A DNA stretch of 64,000 nt from Pseudomonas antarctica (GCF_900624995.1 NZ_UYXQ01000004.1:62001-126000); one strand, 5' to 3'. Shown: positions 51,820 to 63,322, counted from the first letter of the stretch. Made by a program: numbers and translations. Notes: generated by a model from the sequence alone, not told the origin.

Positions 51820-53107
51820 ACTGCGCCCTTGGATGGTGGCGATGGCCGGCGCGGGTTGGACCGGCTTGACGCTTTATCTGCTGTGGCTGTGCACCAACGC
51901 CTCAGTGTTTGTCGGTGAAGACAGCTTCTTGCGCCTGATGGCCGGGCCAGGTTATCTGGTGGCCGAACAGCTCAAAGGCTTGCCCGCCGACCAACGGGAA
52001 GCGCGGATGGACATGCTGCGCGCGCACTTTCAGTACCCGGTGAATTTGATCACGCTGGACGACGTCGAGCTGCCGCCGGAAGCCATGGTCATGCTGGAGC
52101 ATCAACAACCGGCGCTGAACAGCGACGAAGACATCAGCTACTTCCCGCTTGACGACGATACCGTGATCCGATTCGGCCCCATGTGGGGAAGCGCCGAGGT
52201 CAAGGACCTGCTGAAATTTCCGGTTTTCTGGATCACCGCCTGCGTCGCAGGCTTGCCGGTCCTGCTACTGCTCGGGGTGGGTTTACGTGTACATCGGCGA
52301 CGCAACGCCGAGCTGAACACGCTCAAGACCTGCCTGGGCACCCTTGCGCGCAGCCCGAACGTGATGTTGCCCGCCATGAGCAAGGAATGGACGCCGTTGC
52401 TGCTGACGTTGCAACAACATGCGCGAGAGATCAGCGCCATGAGCGAGCGCCATCGCGAAGTCTCTCAGGCCGTATCCCACGAACTGCGCACGCCCCTGGC
52501 GCGCATGCGCTTTGCCTTATCGCTGCTGGGCAAAAGCGAAGACCCGCTCACCCGCACCCGCCTGCAGGAACGCTTGCTCACCGATGTCGAAGAGCTCGAA
52601 GCCTTGGTGCGTGCCAGCCTGGCGTTTGCGCGCCTTGCCGGTGCGCCGAGCGATTTGCAGCATGAACCGATCAACCTGTGTGACTGGCTGCACCAGGAGT
52701 TTGCCCTGCTCGACGGGCACCATCGCCGGCTGAGCCTGGAAACCGAGCCAGCCCACCTTGAACTGATCGGCGACCGCGCCTTGCTGCACCTGATCGTGCG
52801 CAACCTGTTGAGCAACGCCATCACCTATGCCCGCGATCAGGTGTGCGTGAGTGCCACCTACCATGGCCAACACCACCTGGTGTTGCATGTAGACGACGAC
52901 GGCCCCGGCATCTTGGCCGAGAACCGCGAAAAGATGTTCGAGCCCTTTGTACGCCTGGCCATGGGCGGCGATGCACCCGGCGGCTTCGGCCTCGGCCTGG
53001 CGCTGGCCAAACGTGCGACCCAGTGGCACTGCGGCGAATTGTCGGCAGCCCGCAGCCCGCTGGGCGGTGCACGCCTGTCGTTGGTGTTGCCGCTGCGCCC
53101 GCTGTAG
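51809..53107 (+). CDS. RstB-like sensor histidine kinase
   Basis: 432 residues. Helices about 8-30 and 138-160, a periplasmic domain of about 105 residues (VFVGEDSFLRLMAGPGYL and DISYFPLDDDTVIRFGPM), HAMP, HisKA with H224 (VSQAVSHELRTPLARM), HATPase with IVRNLLSNAITYA, DDDGPGI and GFGLGLALAKRA. Cognate of the overlapping regulator. RstB-like kinases respond to envelope or acid/metal cues in enterics; ligand here unknown. Confidence 0.9.
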   Translation: MLSKLRPWMVAMAGAGWTGLTLYLLWLCTNASVFVGEDSFLRLMAGPGYLVAEQLKGLPADQREARMDMLRAHFQYPVNLITLDDVELPPEAMVMLEHQQPALNSDEDISYFPLDDDTVIRFGPMWGSAEVKDLLKFPVFWITACVAGLPVLLLLGVGLRVHRRRNAELNTLKTCLGTLARSPNVMLPAMSKEWTPLLLTLQQHAREISAMSERHREVSQAVSHELRTPLARMRFALSLLGKSEDPLTRTRLQERLLTDVEELEALVRASLAFARLAGAPSDLQHEPINLCDWLHQEFALLDGHHRRLSLETEPAHLELIGDRALLHLIVRNLLSNAITYARDQVCVSATYHGQHHLVLHVDDDGPGILAENREKMFEPFVRLAMGGDAPGGFGLGLALAKRATQWHCGELSAARSPLGGARLSLVLPLRPL

Positions 53108-53191
53108 AAAGCGTGTTACAGCCTGTGACAGCGAGGCGCGGCCATTGCTCGTACTCTCTGCCGCCTGAACCCCAGGTTGGAGAGCCCGTTC

Positions 53192-53539
53192 ATGCGTCCC
53201 CCCAAAAAGCATGTGTTCACACTGATGCTGTCGTTATGCATCATCACCGGCTCACTCTTGCCCGGTAAGGCGATCACACACCCGCCATCGCAACGGGCAC
53301 CAGACAAAAACCCAAGTGCCAATACCTGGCCCCCAAGCACGCAGGGCTCGGTGGTGCCAGCCGAGCGCCGGAGGAGGCCCAGAGCCACCGCCGCTGAAAA
53401 ACTCGCGCACCTGCCTGTCGCTCACCCATTCTACGAAGCTGCTGCATCGCAACCCTTGGCACTGGTGTCGAATGCCCAATTGACCCTGGCACGCGGCATG
53501 ACTTTCAAGAGGCTGTTGCGCCGACGCTCTATCGGCTGA
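53192..53539 (+). CDS. Small exported Arg-rich protein (115 aa), unknown
   Basis: 115 residues from ATG 53192 (MRPPKKHVFTLMLSLCIITG), with GGAGA upstream. Signal peptide to about residue 26 (LLPGKA). The mature part is Pro/Arg-rich: an ERRRRPRAT cluster and a C-terminal LTLARGMTFKRLLRRRSIG cationic helix. It follows the two-component system directly and ends at a strong terminator, so it may be that system's output. Not recognised; could be a small periplasmic or secreted cationic protein. Confidence 0.6.
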   Translation: MRPPKKHVFTLMLSLCIITGSLLPGKAITHPPSQRAPDKNPSANTWPPSTQGSVVPAERRRRPRATAAEKLAHLPVAHPFYEAAASQPLALVSNAQLTLARGMTFKRLLRRRSIG

Positions 53540-53557
53540 CTCATCGGCGGCGCATAA

Positions 53558-53593
53558 AAAAACCCCGCCTGCATCACTGCAGGCGGGGTTTTT
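53558..53593. terminator. Bidirectional terminator between the 115-aa gene and groL
   Basis: AAAAACCCCGCCTGCA (53558-53573) pairs perfectly with TGCAGGCGGGGTTTTT (53578-53593) around TCAC. Confidence 0.93.
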
Positions 53594-53614
53594 CAGGTGC
53601 TGGGTAAGGCTGGC

Positions 53615-55282
<1,668 letters not shown>

Positions 55283-55319
55283 TTAAATACTTTGTAGTAA
55301 CGGGAAAATGCGCGGGGAA

Positions 55320-55616
55320 TCAGTCTTCCAGAACGGCGAGAATTTCGTTCTCGCTCATTACCAGCAGGTCTTCGCCGTCGATTTTCACAGTGTTGCTGCC
55401 GGAGTAAGGGCCGAAAACAACCTTGTCACCCACTTTCACAGCCAGCGCACGTACTTCACCGTTTTCCAGAGCCTTGCCTGGGCCAGCAGCGATGATCACA
55501 CCGTGGTTGGCTTTTTCAGCAGCCGAACCTGGCAGAACGATACCGCCAGCGGTTTTCTTTTCTTCTTCGCTGCGACGGATTACGACGCGGTCGTGCAGAG
55601 GACGAAGCTTGCTCAT
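55320..55616 (-). CDS. groS: Co-chaperonin GroES (10 kDa)
   Basis: 98 residues. Heptameric lid of GroEL. Begins [19 protein letters not shown], one residue longer than the usual [10 protein letters not shown] start. Contains the mobile loop [16 protein letters not shown] that binds GroEL, and ends [11 protein letters not shown]. First gene of the groESL operon, with a heat-shock-type promoter about 140 bp upstream. Confidence 0.97.
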   Translation of the reverse strand: MSKLRPLHDRVVIRRSEEEKKTAGGIVLPGSAAEKANHGVIIAAGPGKALENGEVRALAVKVGDKVVFGPYSGSNTVKIDGEDLLVMSENEILAVLED

Positions 55617-55756
55617 TGTCGATCTCTCCTAATTGTGTTTTGCATCGGCCGGTATCGGTACCGGCGGGTTGTATTCCGGCTGTGCCGGTCGCGCCTCGCC
55701 AAGCAAGTCGCGGAAGTCTGTCTGATGTCGCCACCAGAAACCTTGCGGTGACCGTT

Positions 55757-55784
55757 ACATAAGGGCGCATAAGCTTATTACAAG
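55757..55784 (-). promoter_or_regulatory. Candidate sigma-32 promoter of groESL
   Basis: On the minus strand CTTGTAA (-35-like, consensus CTTGAAA) is followed after 12 bases by CCCTTATGT (-10-like, consensus CCCCATNT). It predicts a leader of roughly 130 bases before groS. No CIRCE inverted repeat was found. Confidence 0.5.
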
Positions 55785-55830
55785 GGGCCGCAGCGGAAAT
55801 TTTTTGTGTCTGCTGGCGACCAAAAGCAAC

Positions 55831-55850
55831 ACGGCACCCGAAGGTGCCGT
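55831..55850 (-). terminator. UUCG-tetraloop hairpin after fxsA
   Basis: On the minus strand ACGGCACC-TTCG-GGTGCCGT, a perfect 8-bp stem with a very stable tetraloop, 13 bases past the fxsA stop. The following T content is modest. Confidence 0.55.
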
Positions 55851-55863
55851 GCCCATATAGCGG

Positions 55864-56340
55864 TTATTTGCTGTCGCGGTGTTCGAACTCGCCTTCGAGC
55901 ACATCCCCTTCACGCCCCAACGGCTGGCGTGGGGCCGGGCCACCACGGGGTTGCAGGTCATCGGCGAACGCACGTTGGCGAATCGCCGCCTCCTCGGCGC
56001 GCTGGCGCATCTTGCCGGCCAGCAGCTTGCGGGTAAACGGCAGCAGCATGACCAAGCCGACCACGTCGCTGATGAAACCCGGCAGGATCAAAAGGCCACC
56101 AGCCAAGGCCATCATCAGGCCTTCAAGCATGGTCTGGGCTGGGAGTTCGCCGCGGTTCAAGCTTTCACGAGCACGCAACGCCGTCGCCAGGCCGGCGACG
56201 CGCAGCACCAGAATGCCGAGCATCGAGCCGAGAATGATCAGTAACAGTGCCGGGAAAAACCCGATCGCACCGCTGACTTGAACGAATACGAACAGCTCCA
56301 ACACCGGGAATAGCAGAAAGAGCAATAAAAAAGGGCGCAT
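55864..56340 (-). CDS. fxsA: FxsA family cytoplasmic membrane protein
   Basis: 158 residues from ATG 56340 (MRPFLLLFLLFPVLELFVF). Three hydrophobic helices (about 3-20, 25-50, 75-105) with the family motif ELFVFVQVSGAIGF and LPGFISDVVGLVMLLP. C-terminal tail is polar (EGDVLEGEFEHRDSK). E. coli FxsA counters F exclusion of phage T7; the role in pseudomonads is unknown. Adjacent to groES as in many proteobacteria. Confidence 0.92.
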   Translation of the reverse strand: MRPFLLLFLLFPVLELFVFVQVSGAIGFFPALLLIILGSMLGILVLRVAGLATALRARESLNRGELPAQTMLEGLMMALAGGLLILPGFISDVVGLVMLLPFTRKLLAGKMRQRAEEAAIRQRAFADDLQPRGGPAPRQPLGREGDVLEGEFEHRDSK

Positions 56341-56406
56341 CAAATGGTTCCTCAACGCAAGAATGCCTTGCCAGTCCACCTTAGATGACGTCGCCGTTTC
56401 GTGAAT

Positions 56407-57138
56407 TCAAGCGCTGGCAGGCTCTTTTTTCGGCCATACCTCAGCATGAGCCAATGAAACCAGGGCTTCGCGTACTTGTGTCGGATTATTGCAAGGCTCC
56501 GCGAAAGGCAACCAATGCAAGGATTGGCCAATGCGCAGGTGCATGCCTTCGCTGTCGATGCCGGCCAATTGCGCAGGCTCGGTGATCGGCAAACCGGCCA
56601 GGTCGACGTAATGCGCGATGGCCTGGGTGTGATCGCTGTTCATGTGCTCGATCATGCTGCGCTCAGCCTTGCCCGAGAACGGGTTGGCCAAGGTCAGTTG
56701 GTCGACCCAATGAATCGCGCCAAACCCACCTATATAGCGGTGACGTACCGGCTTGAGCACCCAAAAGTCGAAATCGTGGGCTTTGTGGTAGTTGGCCGAA
56801 TCGGGGAAGTAGCGGTAATAACGCTCGGCGGCCGCTTCAATGGCAGCGGCGTCTTCGAGCTTCTCGGCTTCGGCCAAGTAGGTCAGGCGCCCCACTGCCT
56901 GCACATCGTCGGCCTCGCGCTCACCCACCAGCAGCGAACACTTGGGGTCTTTTTGCAGGTTATGGGTGTGCTGGGCAATGCGGCTGATCAGGATCAGCGG
57001 GCGGCCCTGTTCGTCGAGGCAGTACGGCACGACGGAGCCAAAGGGAAACCCGGGCATGGCTTTGGACAATGTGGAGAGAGCCCCACGGTATTCCTTGAGC
57101 AACAGCTCTCGGGCGTTCTTGGCAACGTGCGCGCTCAA
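56407..57138 (-). CDS. HugZ-like / pyridoxamine 5'-phosphate oxidase-fold protein
   Basis: 243 residues from a TTG at 57138 supported by GGAG 9 bases upstream. N-terminal FMN-type split barrel (GFPFGSVVPYCLDEQGRPLI, ISRIAQHTHNLQKDPKCSLLV) joined to a C-terminal DUF2470-type domain (MIEHMNSDHTQAIAHYVDLAG), the architecture of HugZ heme oxygenases and related flavoproteins. Heme use is therefore possible but not shown; the dedicated heme oxygenase in this window is hemO. Confidence 0.87.
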   Translation of the reverse strand: MSAHVAKNARELLLKEYRGALSTLSKAMPGFPFGSVVPYCLDEQGRPLILISRIAQHTHNLQKDPKCSLLVGEREADDVQAVGRLTYLAEAEKLEDAAAIEAAAERYYRYFPDSANYHKAHDFDFWVLKPVRHRYIGGFGAIHWVDQLTLANPFSGKAERSMIEHMNSDHTQAIAHYVDLAGLPITEPAQLAGIDSEGMHLRIGQSLHWLPFAEPCNNPTQVREALVSLAHAEVWPKKEPASA

Positions 57139-57231
57139 CGTATGACTCCTCGGGTATTCCGCCGCCCATAGCGTATGGGAATGGATCTCAACACAAGGTA
57201 ATCAATATCCGCGCAGGTTGCCAGAGTGCTC

Positions 57232-58239
57232 TTACCAGGCCACGCCAAACCCTGCGGTGTAACGGGTCTTGCTCAAGCTGCTTTGCGATTCGCCACTGAT
57301 GATGTCGCGCTCAGCCTTGAGGTTAAGCGAAGCCCATTCGGTGACTTTGTAACGCAGGCCCATTTCCGCATCCAAGGAGTATTCGGACGGCCCGGAGAGC
57401 GGCTTACCCACCTCGCCGTTGGTGAAAAACTCCACGGTCTTGCCTACGAGGTAGCGGTTGTAGTTCCACTTCATGGCCAGGGAATAGAAGTTGGTCTTAC
57501 GGCCGTTTTCATATTCATAATCGGTGCGGTTTACCAACGAGCCGAGGGAGAACGCACCCAGCTCATCATCCCAGAATTGGTAACCCGGGCCGGTACCGAC
57601 GGTGCGCTGGCGGGACAAGTCTTCAACCTTGTCACGCTTGTAGGTCAGACGGCCCTGCCAGTACCAATGCTCGGTGATGAAGCGGTCCAGGTCATATTCC
57701 AACGCCCAGTTGTCGGTGGTGGTGACGTCGTCCTGGAACTCGCGGTTGTATTCGCCCTGGCCGGTATGGCGCCACTGACCATGACGGGCGGTGGTCTTGA
57801 AGTCGATGTCGTAGTCGTTGGTGTCTTTGTCGGCACGCTTGTAGTCGAGTGCCAGGTCGACATTGCCCTTCCACACCAAGTCTTCGATCACAGGTTTGGG
57901 CTTGATGATTTGCTGGATGCTTGCCAACTCAACTGTCTTCGGCGCCTCGCCATTGGCAAGCACCACCTTGCCGTCCTCCGCCGCTTTCAAGGATTTGGCC
58001 TTCTCGCCGGTGTAGGCGTCCTGCTTGACCAGCAGTTCCTGATCGCTTTCCAGGGTTTTCACCTGTTTCCAGTCCACCGGGATTGCCCCTGCGTAGTTGG
58101 TCTGAATCAGCAACTTGCCACCGTCGAAGACTTTGATCTTGCCGGTCAGGCGGTCACCGTTTTTCAACCAGACGGTGTCGGCGAGCAGGGGCGTGGAGGC
58201 GCTGAAAACAGCAAGGCACAGCAGGGTTCTGGACAACAT
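57232..58239 (-). CDS. DUF481 outer-membrane beta-barrel protein (YdiY-like)
   Basis: 335 residues with a signal peptide (cleavage near LLADT, residue 21). Residues 22-110 are a small beta domain (VWLKNGDRLTGKIKVFDGG) and 120-335 a DUF481 barrel with alternating aromatic strands (for example NWALEYDLDRFITEHWYWQG) ending in a terminal W. Likely an outer-membrane protein induced by salt or alkali in relatives; function unknown. Its start faces the alkyltransferase-like gene. Confidence 0.86.
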   Translation of the reverse strand: MLSRTLLCLAVFSASTPLLADTVWLKNGDRLTGKIKVFDGGKLLIQTNYAGAIPVDWKQVKTLESDQELLVKQDAYTGEKAKSLKAAEDGKVVLANGEAPKTVELASIQQIIKPKPVIEDLVWKGNVDLALDYKRADKDTNDYDIDFKTTARHGQWRHTGQGEYNREFQDDVTTTDNWALEYDLDRFITEHWYWQGRLTYKRDKVEDLSRQRTVGTGPGYQFWDDELGAFSLGSLVNRTDYEYENGRKTNFYSLAMKWNYNRYLVGKTVEFFTNGEVGKPLSGPSEYSLDAEMGLRYKVTEWASLNLKAERDIISGESQSSLSKTRYTAGFGVAW

Positions 58240-58372
58240 AAGCGTATTCGGGGCTCAAGGTTGGCGAAAGGGGGGCGTTATCGTGTTAGATAGCTAGGAC
58301 TGACTCAAGGATTTATGTTGAGTTCAATTCTCAACAGCATGATTACAGACGTTTCTTACAAAGACCCTGACG

Positions 58373-58735
58373 ATGCCCACAGTGAATCAACCCGCCGATA
58401 TCCCCCAAAGCCTGGCCGAAATGCGCCGCACGTCGTTGTACCTGACCTTGGCGCAAGTGCCCGAAGGCTGCGTGGTGAGCTACGGCGAATTGGCGCACCT
58501 GGCCGGGCTGGGCCGCGCTGCCCGCTGGGTCGGGCGCACGCTGAGCCAGTTGCCCGACGACACCCGGCTACCCTGGCATCGGGTGCTGGGCGCCGGTGGT
58601 CGGATAAGTTTGCCGGTGGGCAGTGCCTCAGGCGACGAGCAACGTGCGCGTTTACGCAGCGAAGGTGTCAGTATCCTGAACAATCGCGTTGATATTCAGC
58701 GTCATGGCTGGCGCCCGGTAGAGCACAGCGGTTAG
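58373..58735 (+). CDS. Alkyltransferase-like protein (ATL)
   Basis: 120 residues. MGMT DNA-binding domain fold (VVSYGELAHLAGLGRAARWVGRTL) with the active-site region PWHRV at 67-71: Trp68 replaces the methyl-accepting Cys of Ogt/Ada (PCHRV). It cannot transfer alkyl groups and should instead flag O6-alkylguanine for nucleotide-excision repair, as characterised for E. coli and yeast ATLs. Short N-terminus without the RNase-like domain, as in other ATLs. Confidence 0.88.
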   Translation: MPTVNQPADIPQSLAEMRRTSLYLTLAQVPEGCVVSYGELAHLAGLGRAARWVGRTLSQLPDDTRLPWHRVLGAGGRISLPVGSASGDEQRARLRSEGVSILNNRVDIQRHGWRPVEHSG

Positions 58736-58778
58736 AGTGCGCGCTTTGTTTCCGCAAATCTGAGGCAGACTCCAGCCC

Positions 58779-60311
58779 ATGCCCCGTAAAACCTGGCGCG
58801 CCGCGCTCGCCGCCTATGCCAGCCCCTCGACGTTAGTGTTGTTGTTGCTCGGTTTCGCCGCCGGCTTGCCTTACATGCTGGTGTTCTCGACGCTTTCCGT
58901 GTGGTTGCGCGAGGCCGGTGTGGCCCGCGAGACCATCGGTTATGCGAGCCTGATCGGCTTGGCCTACGCCTTCAAATGGGTCTGGTCGCCGCTGCTCGAC
59001 CAATGGCGCTTACCGCTGCTCGGTAAACTCGGACGTCGTCGTTCCTGGCTGGTACTTGCCCAGACGCTGGTGATCCTCGGGTTGATCGGCATGGGCTTTT
59101 GCGACCCGCAAAAACACCTGTCCTGGCTGATCGCCATTGCCGTAATCGTCGCCTTCGCGTCGGCCACCCAAGACATCGCGGTGGATGCCTACCGCCTGGA
59201 AATCGCCGACGATAGCCGCCAGGCTGCGCTGGCCGCCAGCTATATGTCCGGTTATCGCATCGCCGCCCTGCTGGCCACAGCCGGGGCACTGTTTTTCGCC
59301 GAAGGCTTCGGCTCCACCGGCTTCAACTATAAACACTCAGCGTGGACCGGCACTTACGTGCTGTTCGGCTTGCTGATGATCCCGGCGCTGCTGACCACCT
59401 TCTTCATGCGCGAGCCCAATGTGCCACTGCGCACCCAGTTGCAGGCCGGCCGCTACAGCTTCGCGCATCAGCTAGTTTCTGTATTTGTGCTGATCGTGCT
59501 GCTGGTGTCGGTCCCGGCGATGTTCACCCAGTTGTACAACACCGATTTCGCCAGCGTGCTGTTCCACGGCGTAAGCCTGTGGGAGCTGTTGATGGAAGAC
59601 CGCGCGTTCCTGCGCGCCATCCTCTATATCATCCTCACCGCACTGTGCCTGTCGACCATGGGTCGCCGGGGGCTGGCACCGGTGCTGACGCCGGTCAACG
59701 ACTTTATCCTGCGCTACCGCTGGCAGGCGTTGCTGCTGCTCGGGCTGATTGCGACCTATCGCATGTCCGACACGGTAATGGGCGTGATGGCCAACGTGTT
59801 CTATATCGACCAAGGCTTTACCAAAGACCAGATTGCCGGAGTCAGCAAGATCTTCGGCCTGATCATGACCCTGCTCGGCGCCGGTATGGGCGGCCTGCTG
59901 ATCGTACGTTTCGGGATTCTGCCGATCCTGTTTATCGGCGGTATCGCCTCGGCCGCCACTAACCTGCTGTTCGTGATGCTCGCCGACATGGGCCCCGACC
60001 TGCAGATGCTGATCTTCACCATCTCGCTGGACAACTTCAGCTCTGGCCTGGCCACGTCAGCGTTCGTTGCCTACCTGTCGAGCCTGACCAACCTCAAGTT
60101 CTCCGCCACCCAATACGCCCTGCTCAGCTCGATCATGCTGTTGCTGCCGCGCTTGATCGGCGGGTATTCGGGGGTGATGGTGGAGAAGTTCGGGTATCAC
60201 AACTTCTTTATGATCACCTGCTTGCTGGGTGTGCCGACGCTGTTCCTGATTGCGCTGCATTGGTTTCAGGAAAATCGACGGGCTAGATTGACCCCTCCCA
60301 CCGAGGACTGA
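58779..60311 (+). CDS. ampG: Muropeptide permease AmpG (MFS)
   Basis: 510 residues and about 12-14 membrane helices. Imports GlcNAc-anhydromuropeptides for peptidoglycan recycling, controlling AmpR/AmpC induction. Family-typical segments: [60 protein letters not shown] and [19 protein letters not shown] (each shown in part). 43 bp after the ATL gene; a REP-like element follows. Confidence 0.92.
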   Translation: MPRKTWRAALAAYASPSTLVLLLLGFAAGLPYMLVFSTLSVWLREAGVARETIGYASLIGLAYAFKWVWSPLLDQWRLPLLGKLGRRRSWLVLAQTLVILGLIGMGFCDPQKHLSWLIAIAVIVAFASATQDIAVDAYRLEIADDSRQAALAASYMSGYRIAALLATAGALFFAEGFGSTGFNYKHSAWTGTYVLFGLLMIPALLTTFFMREPNVPLRTQLQAGRYSFAHQLVSVFVLIVLLVSVPAMFTQLYNTDFASVLFHGVSLWELLMEDRAFLRAILYIILTALCLSTMGRRGLAPVLTPVNDFILRYRWQALLLLGLIATYRMSDTVMGVMANVFYIDQGFTKDQIAGVSKIFGLIMTLLGAGMGGLLIVRFGILPILFIGGIASAATNLLFVMLADMGPDLQMLIFTISLDNFSSGLATSAFVAYLSSLTNLKFSATQYALLSSIMLLLPRLIGGYSGVMVEKFGYHNFFMITCLLGVPTLFLIALHWFQENRRARLTPPTED

Positions 60312-60325
60312 CACACCTCAGTCAA

Positions 60326-60410
60326 TGTGGGCGTGGGCTTGCTCGCGAAGGCGCAGTCTCAGTTGCTACATGCATCACTGATACACCGCCTTCGCGAGCT
60401 AGCACCCACA
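60326..60410. repeat. Paired inverted REP-like element (group A)
   Basis: TGTGGGCGTGGGCTTGCTCG from 60326 and its imperfect inverse ending CGAGCTAGCACCCACA at 60410 surround a short centre, between ampG and proS. Confidence 0.8.
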
Positions 60411-60502
60411 GCCCCCTCTGCATTCTGATACCTGTACTCCAGCAGTTTGCGCCCGTACAATCCAAAGTCATTTCAAGTCCAAGCAACCGACAACGGCCTA
60501 CC

Positions 60503-62218
60503 ATGCGTACCAGTCAATATTTGCTCGCCACACAGAAAGAAACGCCTTCCGACGCGGTTGTGATCAGCCATCAGCTGATGCTGCGCGCCGGTATGATCCG
60601 CAAACTGGCCTCCGGCCTGTACACCTGGCTGCCCATGGGCTTGAAGGTGATGCGCAAGGTCGAAGCGATCGTTCGCGAAGAGATGAACGCCGCCGGCTCT
60701 CTGGAAGTATTGATGCCGAGCACCCAACCGGCCGAGCTGTGGCAGGAATCCGGGCGCTGGGAAGAGTACGGCCCTGAGTTGCTGCGCTTCAAGGACCGTC
60801 ATGGCCGCGATTTCTGCGCCGGCCCGACGCATGAAGAAGTGATCACCGACCTGATGCGCAACGAGCTGAGCAGCTACAAACAGCTGCCGCTGAACCTGTA
60901 TCAGATTCAGACCAAATTCCGTGACGAAATCCGCCCACGCTTCGGTTTGATGCGCGGCCGCGAATTCATCATGAAGGACGCCTATTCGTTCCACGCTGAC
61001 CAAGCCTCGTTGCAGGCCACCTACGACCGTATGCACCAGGCCTACTGCAACGTGTTCACGCGCCTGGGCCTGAAATTCCGCCCGGTTGAAGCGGACAACG
61101 GCTCCATCGGCGGTGCCGGCTCCCACGAATTCCACGTGCTGGCCGACTCCGGCGAAGACGATATCGTGTTCAGCAACGGTTCCGACTACGCGGCGAACAT
61201 TGAGAAAGCCGAAGCTGTGCCACGCGAGACTTCCCGCCCAGCACCGGCCGAAGCGCTGCGCCTGGTGGACACACCGGACACCAAGACCATCGCGGCCCTG
61301 GTGGAAAAATTCAATCTGCCGATTGAAAAGACCATCAAGACCCTGATCGTGCGCGCCGAAGAAGAAGGCAAGCTGATCGCCCTGGTGATCCGTGGCGACC
61401 ACGAGCTCAACGAAATCAAGGCTGCCCAGCAACCTGGCGTGGCCAGCCCGTTGGTCATGGCCAGCGATGCCGAACTGCGCGACGCCATTGGCGCCGGTGC
61501 CGGTTCGCTCGGCCCGCTGAACCTGCCGCTGCCGATCATCATCGACCGTTCGGTCGAGCTGATGAGCGACTTCGGTATCGGCGCCAACATCGACGACAAG
61601 CACTACTTTGGCGTGAACTGGGAGCGTGACCTGCCGGTTCCAACCGTGGCCGACCTGCGTAATGTAGTGGCCGGCGACCCAAGCCCGGATGGCAAGGGCA
61701 CCCTGGAAATCAAGCGCGGCATCGAAGTCGGGCACATCTTCCAGTTGGGCAACAAGTACAGCAAGGCGATGAAGTGCGAAGTGCTGGGCGAGAACGGCAA
61801 GCCGATCACCCTGGACATGGGCTGCTACGGCATTGGCGTGTCCCGCGTGGTGGCAGCTGCCATCGAGCAGAACAACGACGAAAAAGGCATCATCTGGAGT
61901 GACGCCCTGGCGCCGTTCCAAGTGGCCTTGGTACCACTGCGCTACGAAACCGAGCAAGTACGCGAAGCCACCGACAAACTGTATGCCGAACTGACGGCTG
62001 CCGGTTTTGAAGTGTTGCTGGATGACCGGGACAAGAAAACCAGCCCGGGCATCAAGTTCGCCGACATGGAGCTGATTGGCATCCCGCACCGGATCGTGGT
62101 CAGTGACCGCGGCCTGGCCGATGGCAATCTGGAATACAAGAGCCGGACCGAAGCCGAAGCCCAACCGTTGCCGGTGGCTGACGTGCTGTCTTTCCTTCAG
62201 GCGCGTATTCGTCGCTGA
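60503..62218 (+). CDS. proS: Prolyl-tRNA synthetase (bacterial type)
   Basis: 571 residues. Class II enzyme charging tRNA-Pro. Motif 1 region [16 protein letters not shown], motif 2 [25 protein letters not shown] (in part), motif 3 [13 protein letters not shown]; a roughly 160-residue editing insertion (about 235-390, with [19 protein letters not shown]) hydrolyses Ala-tRNA-Pro; C-terminal anticodon-binding domain with [20 protein letters not shown]. Standard length for this type. Confidence 0.97.
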   Translation: MRTSQYLLATQKETPSDAVVISHQLMLRAGMIRKLASGLYTWLPMGLKVMRKVEAIVREEMNAAGSLEVLMPSTQPAELWQESGRWEEYGPELLRFKDRHGRDFCAGPTHEEVITDLMRNELSSYKQLPLNLYQIQTKFRDEIRPRFGLMRGREFIMKDAYSFHADQASLQATYDRMHQAYCNVFTRLGLKFRPVEADNGSIGGAGSHEFHVLADSGEDDIVFSNGSDYAANIEKAEAVPRETSRPAPAEALRLVDTPDTKTIAALVEKFNLPIEKTIKTLIVRAEEEGKLIALVIRGDHELNEIKAAQQPGVASPLVMASDAELRDAIGAGAGSLGPLNLPLPIIIDRSVELMSDFGIGANIDDKHYFGVNWERDLPVPTVADLRNVVAGDPSPDGKGTLEIKRGIEVGHIFQLGNKYSKAMKCEVLGENGKPITLDMGCYGIGVSRVVAAAIEQNNDEKGIIWSDALAPFQVALVPLRYETEQVREATDKLYAELTAAGFEVLLDDRDKKTSPGIKFADMELIGIPHRIVVSDRGLADGNLEYKSRTEAEAQPLPVADVLSFLQARIRR

Positions 62219-62238
62219 AAACCAGATCAAGAGAAGTC

Positions 62239-63192
62239 ATGTTCAAGCGAAACACCAGAGCCCTGGGGGGCGCCGCCTTGTGCGGCGCCCTGCTGGTCAG
62301 CGGCTGCGCCAACCAGATGTCGCAACGCAGTGAGCACGAGGAGCGGATCGAGCGTAAGTTGCTCGACCACAGCCTGCAGATCGATGTAGGCGAACCCAAA
62401 GTGCTGGAACTGCCGCAACGCCGGGTTCGCATTCACGAGCAAAAGACCTTTGAGGTCACCGAATTCGAAGTCACCCGCCGTTACGATCGCTACACCCCTT
62501 ACCAACCCTGGCGCAAACTCTACGAGATGCCACTGGGCGCGGTCGCATTGGTAGCGGGCGCGGGTGCCAACGTGGCGAATATCTTTGCCCTCGGCAACCT
62601 GCCCACCAGCATGACCCGCGACTGGCTGAGCTACGGCGTGGACGGCATTAACCCGTTCATGAACGTACAATCCCACGGCCGTGCGCAACAGAACCTGGCG
62701 GGGATCGATGAAGTCCAGCGCGACAAACGCACGGAGTATTCGAGCCTGCCCTGGAGCGAACGCCCGGTACAGGTCACCGCCGGCAAGCAAACCCACGAGC
62801 TGACCACCGACCGCAATGGCGTACTGCGCCTGAACCTGTTGGACAGCCCGTTCGCCGAGCAGGACTTGAACCGCATCACGACCTTGAAGATCAGCGTGGA
62901 AGATGGTCAAGACGACGTGCATTCGGACTCGACTCTGGCGATCAGCAACACCCTGCGCGGCAAGCTGCTGGAAGCCCATGACCTGATCTACGACGATCTG
63001 GAGGACGATGAGGTCAACCAATGGGTACACCGGGTCAAGCGTCTGTCGGCGCTGGGCCTGGAGGAAGAAGCCAGTGAACTGGAACAAAGCCTGATCGAAC
63101 TGACCCGCAATGATCCCGAGTTGCAGCAGGAGTTTCTGCAGGCGCTGACCAAGGATGCGGGGCGGTTGGTGGCCGATCCTGGGGCTCGCTGA
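62239..63192 (+). CDS. Hypothetical lipoprotein (317 aa)
   Basis: 317 residues with a lipoprotein signal ending LLVSGC (C23). A hydrophobic segment at about 100-117 (LGAVALVAGAGANVANIFAL) could be a second membrane contact. The C-terminal third is helical and acidic (LEEEASELEQSLIEL). Only 20 bp after proS, so probably co-transcribed. No recognised domain; envelope localisation is the main inference. Confidence 0.75.
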   Translation: MFKRNTRALGGAALCGALLVSGCANQMSQRSEHEERIERKLLDHSLQIDVGEPKVLELPQRRVRIHEQKTFEVTEFEVTRRYDRYTPYQPWRKLYEMPLGAVALVAGAGANVANIFALGNLPTSMTRDWLSYGVDGINPFMNVQSHGRAQQNLAGIDEVQRDKRTEYSSLPWSERPVQVTAGKQTHELTTDRNGVLRLNLLDSPFAEQDLNRITTLKISVEDGQDDVHSDSTLAISNTLRGKLLEAHDLIYDDLEDDEVNQWVHRVKRLSALGLEEEASELEQSLIELTRNDPELQQEFLQALTKDAGRLVADPGAR

Positions 63193-63216
63193 ATTCCCGA
63201 GAACACCGAAATACAC

Positions 63217-63308
63217 CTGTGGGCGCTGGCTTGCCTGCGATGACGGGCCGACATTCAACCCCAATGTTGACTGTTAGGCCGCTATCGCAGGCAAGCCAGC
63301 GCCCACAG
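63217..63308. repeat. Paired inverted REP-like element (group B)
   Basis: CTGTGGGCGCTGGCTTGCCT from 63217 and its inverse ending AGGCAAGCCAGCGCCCACAG at 63308 form a 20-bp exact inverted repeat around a 52-bp centre, between the convergent lipoprotein and dinB genes. Confidence 0.9.
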
Positions 63309-63322
63309 TTGGTTTTGGGTTT

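Noticed and set aside
55617..55800. CIRCE element or HrcA site in front of groES
   Set aside because: No TTAGCACTC-N9-GAGTGCTAA-like repeat was found; a sigma-32-type promoter explains the region better.
60473..62230. 585-codon open frame antisense to proS
   Set aside because: Same-strand complement of a highly biased gene; no domain and no plausible start.
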